17,344 nt of DNA, from the NCBI GenBank assembly GCA_002368865.1, contig DFDT01000051.1, positions 1 to 17,344 on the forward strand, read 5' to 3'. A program made the translations under genes and the position numbers. The DNA is from Lachnospiraceae bacterium UBA3821. Lineage in GTDB: Bacteria; Bacillota; Clostridia; Lachnospirales; Lachnospiraceae. The notes below the pieces were generated by a model. The model made no database searches and was not told the origin of the DNA. It saw only the letters and a program-made list of their open reading frames with translations. Shown one piece after another: positions 1 through 4,638 of this stretch; the stretch's first letter is position 1; each line of letters begins with the position of its first letter.

Positions 1-785
1 TAGATTGGCAGGAACTCCGGAAATTCTGTGATCAGGTTCATAATGGTCCTCGTGTCTGTCGCGGACAGGAACGTGAGCCATACATCCAGCGGGCTGCTGG
101 ACTTATCTACATTATGTACGTTTTGCTGGAAGATGTCAAGGCACAGGAAGATGTCTTCGTGGAGTCCGGTGTGACCTTCCATAATGCCTGTGTCGAACCG
201 CATGGAGCGGTGATGTCTGTATTCTCCGGGATGCTCTTTGAAGGCGGCAGGACTCTGCTCCATGATGACAATGCAGAAGACTTTTTTCAGATCTTTGAAG
301 TGAAAGCGGTCCCCGAGTTTGTCTTTTAACCATGTATACTGGCGCAGGATGATGTCTGCACCGTAGCAGTCGTTGCGTTCCACCGGAAATTCGTAGCCGA
401 TCTTTTGCATTTCCAGGTTTGCCCGGGTGTCATCGTCCAAAGTGACCAGCACATCCATGATGACAAAGCTGACCTGCTCGGTGAGCTGGGTGCCTTCGCG
501 GGGCAGGATCTCGATGATCTTCACCTTGCGGCCGAAGAGGGCGGAGAGCAGCGCCTCGAGGCGTTCCGGGTGTTTCTCGGGATCGAAGACTCGTTGAAAT
601 ACCGAGTCGTAGGTGACGGGCAGGCCGTTCTGCCCGAGGAAGAAGCCGATGAGCAGTTCCCGGGAGGCCTTGGGCATGCGGTTAAAGCATTCCCAGAGCG
701 GATCATAGCTTTGCAGGTAGCGGAGCACCTCAGAGCGGGATCCGTAGTTAGGAAAAATATGGTCTAAGTTCTTTTGGTGTTTCAT
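1..785 (-). CDS. Rpn family recombination-promoting nuclease / PDDEXK-2 putative transposase (partial, C-terminus outside window)
   Basis: The frame is open from an ATG at 785 (minus strand) to the window edge, giving 261 N-terminal codons of a protein that is usually about 300 residues. A strong AGGAGG lies a few bases before the ATG, which fixes the start. The translation begins MKHQKNLDHIFPNYGSRSEV. It carries the PD-(D/E)XK nuclease signature of this family: D111 in the segment MDVLVTLDDD, followed by E125 and Q127 in NLEMQK, then the family-typical YGADIILRQY block. Known Rpn proteins are DNA endonucleases related to transposases. They raise RecA-independent recombination, and some have been linked to phage defence. 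The gene stands alone and is divergent from the polyphosphate operon, behind its own promoter. Whether the C-terminal part is intact cannot be seen. Family assignment is confident; the biological role in this host is unknown. Confidence 0.85.
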   Translation of the reverse strand, partial: MKHQKNLDHIFPNYGSRSEVLRYLQSYDPLWECFNRMPKASRELLIGFFLGQNGLPVTYDSVFQRVFDPEKHPERLEALLSALFGRKVKIIEILPREGTQLTEQVSFVIMDVLVTLDDDTRANLEMQKIGYEFPVERNDCYGADIILRQYTWLKDKLGDRFHFKDLKKVFCIVIMEQSPAAFKEHPGEYRHHRSMRFDTGIMEGHTGLHEDIFLCLDIFQQNVHNVDKSSSPLDVWLTFLSATDTRTIMNLITEFPEFLPI

Positions 786-946
786 GAATTTAAAATCCTC
801 CTTTGACTTGTTTGCTTTGTGGGGTGCGTTGGGGAGTGGTATACGATGCATACAGATCAGGGTATGATCTATAAAATGTGATGATCAATGTTTTTCTTGG
901 AAATCTTGGCTGAAACAGCCAGATGTTTACTGGAATGATATGTCGT

Positions 947-959
947 ATTGTAATACAAT
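947..959. repeat. Palindrome ATTGTA-A-TACAAT over the -10 box
   Basis: Two perfect 6-bp inverted arms, ATTGTA and TACAAT, are separated by one base. The left arm is the -10 hexamer of the minus-strand promoter, so a dimeric repressor bound here would block it. The right arm reads as a -10 hexamer on the plus strand, but no matching -35 lies at the proper distance. Operator function is an inference from position only. Confidence 0.4.
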
Positions 960-975
960 TAATTTGCAGTGTCAA
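947..975 (-). promoter_or_regulatory. Sigma-A promoter for the Rpn-type nuclease gene
   Basis: Read on the minus strand, a consensus -35 TTGACA (975-970) is followed after exactly 17 bp by the -10 hexamer TACAAT (952-947). This is the best-matching promoter in the window. It would give a leader of about 155 nt before the ATG at 785, long enough to hold the small hairpins at 907-921 and 854-870. A palindrome overlaps the -10 box. Confidence 0.75.
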
Positions 976-1030
976 TATGTTTTTGGTTCTAAATGAACCC
1001 ATGAAAAAAATTTTTTGTAATTTAAAAAAA

Positions 1031-1051
1031 TTTAAAGTTCGTTTTAAGTTC
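1031..1051 (+). repeat. Direct repeat with 11-bp period, response-regulator-box-like
   Basis: TTTAAAGTTC at 1031-1040 is repeated as TTTTAAGTTC at 1042-1051: nine of ten bases match and the units start 11 bp apart. Head-to-tail sites one helical turn apart are the binding pattern of OmpR/PhoB-class response regulators, whose tandem half-sites commonly replace the -35 element of activated promoters. The second copy ends 6 bp before the TACAAT -10 box. The bases are not a strict match to the Bacillus PhoP half-site, so the regulator's identity is open. Confidence 0.5.
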
Positions 1052-1063
1052 ATCCTTTACAAT
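1031..1063 (+). promoter_or_regulatory. Candidate activator-dependent promoter of the VTC-DUF4956-lipoprotein operon
   Basis: The -10 box TACAAT sits at 1058-1063. No good TTGACA lies 16 to 18 bp upstream (the bases there are AAGTTC), and the -35 zone is occupied by the 11-bp-period direct repeat. Transcription would begin near 1070, leaving a leader of about 26 nt before the ATG at 1096. A weak -35 with a tandem operator is typical of promoters that need a bound activator. A-tracts just upstream may add UP-element function. Confidence 0.5.
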
Positions 1064-1095
1064 GACCTCAGAACAAACAAAAAGGGGTGACGAGT

Positions 1096-1944
1096 ATGAG
1101 TTATCAGGATATTTTCAAACGTTACGAAATGAAATATATGTTGACGAAGGAGCAAAAGGAACTGGTCCTTCAGGCAATGGCAGAATATATGAAACCTGAC
1201 GAATTCGGCAGAAGCACGATCTGTAACATTTATTTTGATACGCCGGACTATCAGTTAATCAAACGGTCGTTGGAGAAGCCGGTCTACAAAGAGAAGCTTC
1301 GGGTGAGAAGCTACGGCAAAGCCAAAGAGGACGGCACCGTATTTGTAGAACTGAAAAAGAAATACAAGGGTGTGGTTTACAAGCGCCGCATCAGCACCAG
1401 TGAAAAAGAGGCAATGGCTTATCTGATGCAGGGCGAAGAACTCTCCAAGCAGAGCCAGATCACAGATGAGATCAGCTACTTCAAGCAGATGTATCAGGGG
1501 TTGCAGCCGGCGGTGTATCTCTCCTATGACAGAGAAGCGTTCTACGGCGTGGAGGACAGAGACCTGCGGATCACGTTCGATGAGAACATTCTTTGGAGAA
1601 AAGAAGATATCAGTCTTTGCGCGGAGGTGTACGGAACGCCGATCCTGGAACCGGGATGTGCACTGATGGAGATCAAGATCGCTTCCGCAATGCCGATGTG
1701 GTTGTGCAGAGTGCTTTCGGAAAATGGAATTTTCCAGACCAGCTTTTCCAAATACGGCAGAGCCTATGAGACGATGGTGGCGGAGCAGATGGCGGCAGCG
1801 GAGCAGAACGTGAATGAGGCAGCGGCGGAAGCAGCATCGGCAGCACAGCGGATCGGCGGGACAACAGGACAGACCGTGGCCGGTCAGGCAGCAGTGCAGA
1901 ATGGAAACAGAAGACTGGGCGGACGCCGTACCAGAATCGCATAA
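1096..1944 (+). CDS. Polyphosphate polymerase domain (VTC domain) protein
   Basis: This 282-residue protein is a VTC-domain member. The family is related to the catalytic part of yeast Vtc4, which polymerises polyphosphate from ATP inside a basic tunnel. Visible motifs are RYEMKY (9-14), YFDTPDY (46-52), KEKLRVRSY (65-73), ELKKKYKG (85-92) followed by YKRR (95-98), SYDREAF, and a late acidic strand LMEIKI; these supply the tunnel's basic residues and metal-binding acids. The ATG at 1096 is chosen over an in-frame GTG at 1087, because the AAGGGG ribosome site at 1082-1087 overlaps that GTG and lies 8 bp before the ATG. There is no membrane segment or SPX domain. The last 55 or so residues are an Ala/Gln-rich tail ending in arginines, unlike the folded core. 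It is the first gene of the operon, 14 bp before DUF4956. Polymerase activity is inferred from the family. Confidence 0.88.
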   Translation: MSYQDIFKRYEMKYMLTKEQKELVLQAMAEYMKPDEFGRSTICNIYFDTPDYQLIKRSLEKPVYKEKLRVRSYGKAKEDGTVFVELKKKYKGVVYKRRISTSEKEAMAYLMQGEELSKQSQITDEISYFKQMYQGLQPAVYLSYDREAFYGVEDRDLRITFDENILWRKEDISLCAEVYGTPILEPGCALMEIKIASAMPMWLCRVLSENGIFQTSFSKYGRAYETMVAEQMAAAEQNVNEAAAEAASAAQRIGGTTGQTVAGQAAVQNGNRRLGGRRTRIA

Positions 1945-1958
1945 AGGAGGGATGAGTT

Positions 1959-2651
1959 ATGATGAATACATTGTTTGGAGGAATTTTTGATACAAGTACA
2001 ACGAGTGTGATCTCGGTGAGCAGTTTCTTGCTGTGTGTGGCGGTTTCGCTGGTGATCGGGTTGTTTATATCGGCGGCTTTCGGCTATAAGAGTAAGTCCA
2101 GCCAGAGTTTTCTGGTGACGTTGGCGCTCCTGCCGGCAGTGGTGTGTGTGGTGATCATGATGGTTAACGGCAATGTGGGCGCGGGCGTGGCTGTAGCAGG
2201 TGCTTTCAGTCTGGTGCGTTTCCGTTCGGCTCCCGGCACGGCCAGAGAGATCGGGGCAATCTTCTTGGCGATGGCATCGGGGCTGTTGACAGGAATGGGT
2301 TATCTGGGATACGCGGTGCTGTTTGCGGTGATCATCGGGCTGGTGAATTTCCTGTATGAGAGCATCGGCTGGAAGAAAGCGGAAATGCAGACAGGGAAGA
2401 CATTGCACATCACCATTCCGGAAAATCTGGATTATACAAATATTTTTGACGAGATCTTCAAAGAGTTCACAAAGAGCTGTGAGATGGTAAATGTGAAGAC
2501 GACCAATATGGGAAGCTTGTTCAAATTGACCTATCAGGTGGAGTTGAAGGAGGACGTTTCGGAGAAGGATTTTATCGACAAGCTGCGCTGCAGGAACGGG
2601 AATCTGGAGATCGTGATGGCGCGGAGAGAAACGGTGGTCGGAGATCTGTAA
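1959..2651 (+). CDS. DUF4956 family membrane protein
   Basis: This 230-residue integral membrane protein has about four hydrophobic segments (roughly 18-40, 50-70, 96-112 and 116-134). Between them lies the highly conserved family motif SLVRFRSAPGTAREI at 84-98, which places several arginines at the membrane. Residues from about 145 to the end form a soluble alpha/beta tail predicted to be cytoplasmic (ITIPENLDYTNIFDEIF onward). An AAAGGAGG at 1943-1950 sits 8 bp before the ATG at 1959; a second ATG at 1962 is possible. DUF4956 genes are often found beside VTC-domain genes. In yeast the VTC catalytic domain works with membrane helices that carry the polymer across a membrane, so DUF4956 is a candidate bacterial channel or anchor. 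That role is inference; the family has no established function known to me. Confidence 0.87.
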   Translation: MMNTLFGGIFDTSTTSVISVSSFLLCVAVSLVIGLFISAAFGYKSKSSQSFLVTLALLPAVVCVVIMMVNGNVGAGVAVAGAFSLVRFRSAPGTAREIGAIFLAMASGLLTGMGYLGYAVLFAVIIGLVNFLYESIGWKKAEMQTGKTLHITIPENLDYTNIFDEIFKEFTKSCEMVNVKTTNMGSLFKLTYQVELKEDVSEKDFIDKLRCRNGNLEIVMARRETVVGDL

Positions 2652-2666
2652 AGGAGTGAGGATGTT

Positions 2667-4517
2667 ATGAAAAAGATGCAGATGAAGCGTAAAAACAGAA
2701 GATTTTATTGCGGCGCGCTGGCTGCCATACTGGCGGCGGGAATGCTGATGGCCGGCTGCGGAAATGCAGCAAATACCGGTTCTGCGGGAGCGGCGAGCGG
2801 CGCTGCGGTCAGCAGTACGGTGTCTGTGAGCAATACTGCAAAGAGCAGTAGCAATGCGCAGGCAGCCGGCAGTTCCACTATTTTGGATACATCGGATCTG
2901 TTCAGCAACAGGGATGTAGAGGTGGGATATGATGAATCGGAGTGTGTGAAGATCAGCCTGAACGGAAATACGGCGCAGAGTGATTCCCAAGCGGTGAAAG
3001 TGGACGGCAATGTGGTGACGATCACCGATGAGGGGACGTACCTGATCTCGGGAACGCTGAACGGTCAGATCATCGTGGAAGCGGAAAAGAGCGACAAGGT
3101 GCAGTTGGTTTTGGACAATGCGAATATTTCCTGCGCAAGCAGTGCGGCTCTGTATGTGAGCCAAGCGGATAAAGTGTTTGTCACAACTGTTGCAGGAAGT
3201 GAGAATCTGTTGGAAACCACCGGTGCGTATGCGGCAATTGATGATCATAACATTGACGGTGCGGTTTTTGCAAGAGATGACATCACGTTTAACGGCGAGG
3301 GAACATTGATAGTGAAATCCACTGAGGGAAATGGTATTGTCTGTAAGGATGATCTGAAGATCACCAGCGGTACCTATGAGATCACAGCCGGCAATCATGG
3401 GCTGCAGGGCAAGGACAGCATCCGGATCGCAAATGGTACCATTACGGTCACAGCGGCGCAGGATGGGATTCATTCCGGCAATGATGAGGACGATACGGTA
3501 GGCTATACCTACGTTGAGGGTGGTACGATCACGATCGTGGCAGAGGATGACGGCATCCATTCCGATACGCAGCTTGTGATCGCAGGCGGCTCGATCAATA
3601 TAACCAGGAGCTGCGAAGGCTTGGAAGGGCAGGAGATTGAGATCCTGGACGGCGAGATCAATGTGGTGTCCGGCGATGACGGCCTGAACGCGGCCAGCGG
3701 TAACAGTAGCAGTGGTTCCAATGACTTCCAGATGCCGATGAGGGACGGCAACTTCGGCGGTGGACGTCAGAATATGGATGGACAGGAAGGCTTCCCTGGC
3801 GGAAGAGACAACTTTGGAGGCGGCGGAGCGTTTGATGTGGACGAGGATGCGCAGATCATCATTTCCGGCGGTGTGCTGCATGTAAATGCACAGGGAGACG
3901 GAATTGATTCCAATGGAAATCTGTATGTATATGGCGGCGAGATCACTGTCAACGGTCCTGTCAATGACGGAAACGGTGCACTGGACTTCGGCGGCAGCGG
4001 ATACATTTACGGCGGCAGTGTGATCGCCATTGGCTCCAGCGGAATGGCAGAGAATTTTGCCTCTGATTCCACACAGTGTTCTATCATGGTGACAGCCCAG
4101 AGCACGCAGAAGGCCGGGACAACAGTGACCTTGAAGGACGCGTCCGGTCAGGTGTTGTTGAGTGCTGTTTCGGAGAAGACATTTAACAATGTGGTATTCA
4201 GCTGTGGGGAGATTCAGGTTGGTGAAACTTATACTGTGGAGATCGGCAGTGAAACCACCGAGGTTACCATGACGGAAACAATCTATGGAAGCGGAAGCGG
4301 CTTTGGCGGCGGCAGAGGCGGCATGGGCGGTTTTGGAGGCGGACGCCCGGGGATGGACGGCCAGAATGGTTTTGAGGTGCCCGACGGTCAGAATGGCTTT
4401 GAGGTGCCCGGCGGCCAGAATGGCTTTGGAGACCCCGGCGGCCAGAACGGCTTTGGCAGGCAAAAAGGCGGCAGAGGCGGCATGGACAGTTCCCGCGAAT
4501 CGAATAATAATCTGTGA
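2667..4517 (+). CDS. Cthe_2159-type beta-helix carbohydrate-binding lipoprotein
   Basis: This 616-residue exported protein has a basic N-terminus, a hydrophobic stretch and a lipobox LMAGC with the lipidated cysteine at residue 31. A Ser/Ala/Asn-rich linker runs to about residue 75. The body is a right-handed beta-helix read from rung-like repeats such as GGTITIVAEDDGIHS, GGSINITRSCEGLEG and GGEITVNGPVNDGNG, with DGI-type turns that can bind calcium. The pattern matches the Cthe_2159 family, whose founder binds polygalacturonate-like polysaccharides. A glycine-rich loop interrupts the helix at about 355-390, and a similar glycine-rich tail ends the protein. An AAGGAG lies just before the ATG. 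It is the last gene of the operon, followed by a terminator. A surface role in binding an acidic polymer is plausible, and given its neighbours polyphosphate is a possible ligand (inference). Confidence 0.85.
   Translation: MKKMQMKRKNRRFYCGALAAILAAGMLMAGCGNAANTGSAGAASGAAVSSTVSVSNTAKSSSNAQAAGSSTILDTSDLFSNRDVEVGYDESECVKISLNGNTAQSDSQAVKVDGNVVTITDEGTYLISGTLNGQIIVEAEKSDKVQLVLDNANISCASSAALYVSQADKVFVTTVAGSENLLETTGAYAAIDDHNIDGAVFARDDITFNGEGTLIVKSTEGNGIVCKDDLKITSGTYEITAGNHGLQGKDSIRIANGTITVTAAQDGIHSGNDEDDTVGYTYVEGGTITIVAEDDGIHSDTQLVIAGGSINITRSCEGLEGQEIEILDGEINVVSGDDGLNAASGNSSSGSNDFQMPMRDGNFGGGRQNMDGQEGFPGGRDNFGGGGAFDVDEDAQIIISGGVLHVNAQGDGIDSNGNLYVYGGEITVNGPVNDGNGALDFGGSGYIYGGSVIAIGSSGMAENFASDSTQCSIMVTAQSTQKAGTTVTLKDASGQVLLSAVSEKTFNNVVFSCGEIQVGETYTVEIGSETTEVTMTETIYGSGSGFGGGRGGMGGFGGGRPGMDGQNGFEVPDGQNGFEVPGGQNGFGDPGGQNGFGRQKGGRGGMDSSRESNNNL
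4359..4466 (+). repeat. Four 27-bp tandem repeats (GQNGF units) in the lipoprotein tail
   Basis: Four contiguous 27-bp units at 4359, 4386, 4413 and 4440 encode GQNGFEVPD, GQNGFEVPG, GQNGFGDPG and GQNGFGRQK. They keep the reading frame of the lipoprotein gene and diverge progressively toward the 3' end. In-frame repeats of this kind can change copy number by slippage. A related MDGQEGF motif sits in the internal glycine-rich loop near 3775-3795, which suggests the two segments share an origin. Confidence 0.85.
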
Positions 4518-4524
4518 GAAGATT

Positions 4525-4555
4525 GGCGTCGGAAAGTAATTTCCGGCGCCTTTTT
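4525..4555 (+). terminator. Rho-independent terminator of the VTC operon
   Basis: Arms GGCGTCGGAAA (4525-4535) and TTTCCGGCGCC (4540-4550) pair over 11 bp with one G-U pair, around a 4-base loop, and are followed by TTTTT. The hairpin begins 8 bp after the lipoprotein stop codon, so it ends the three-gene operon and separates it from the downstream GTPase gene. Confidence 0.9.
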
Positions 4556-4576
4556 ATGCCGGAACCGCCTTGACTT

Positions 4577-4608
4577 TTGCCGGTCCATCATTTACGCTTA
4601 ATTATACT
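4577..4608 (+). promoter_or_regulatory. Candidate promoter of the long operon
   Basis: Between the terminator and the GTPase gene the best -10 is TATACT at 4603-4608. The -35 is weak: TTGCCG at 4577-4582 with a 20-bp spacer. A better hexamer, TTGACT at 4570-4575, is too far from that -10 and faces only TACGCT at the 17-bp distance. A promoter is needed here because of the strong upstream terminator, but its exact position is uncertain. Confidence 0.35.
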
Positions 4609-4638
4609 GGGCAGAATGCTTCTGAAAGGAGCGGACAG

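Larger units (their letters stand above)
786..1095. other. AT-rich divergent intergenic control region
   Basis: This 310-bp gap between the divergent nuclease and VTC genes has no convincing gene; the only minus-strand frame in it is short and of poor composition. It contains the minus promoter at 947-975, the plus promoter and direct repeat at 1031-1063, and several small inverted repeats: AGATCA/TGATCT at 854-870, TGGCTG/CAGCCA at 907-921 and GGTTC/GAACC at 985-999. Two A-tracts at 1004-1010 and 1024-1030 start 20 bp apart, about two helical turns, as in intrinsically bent DNA or UP elements. None of the inverted repeats is followed by a T-run, so they are not terminators; operator or mRNA-leader roles are possible. 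Confidence 0.6.

Noticed and set aside
854..921. Small inverted repeats as a riboswitch or terminator in the nuclease leader
   Set aside because: The stems are only 6 bp, no T-run follows and no known riboswitch core was recognised.
790..1053. An 87-codon minus-strand frame upstream of the nuclease gene
   Set aside because: It spans the AT-rich control region, begins upstream of the strong minus-strand promoter and has no clear ribosome site or domain.
1087..1095. GTG at 1087 as the start of the VTC protein
   Set aside because: It overlaps the AAGGGG ribosome site itself; ATG 1096 has correct spacing and gives the usual family N-terminus.
1884..4463. An 859-codon open frame on the minus strand across the VTC tail, DUF4956 and the lipoprotein gene
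   Set aside because: Its length is striking, but the translation is rich in His, Cys, Ile and Arg with no domain, it crosses three convincing plus-strand genes and their ribosome sites, and it lies opposite a proper terminator and promoter arrangement. It is explained by codon bias on the plus strand.
4570..4638. Upstream TTG-initiated extension of the GTPase protein
   Set aside because: The extra 23 residues have no match to the family N-terminus, come before the AAAGGAG site at 4625-4631 and overlap the likely promoter.
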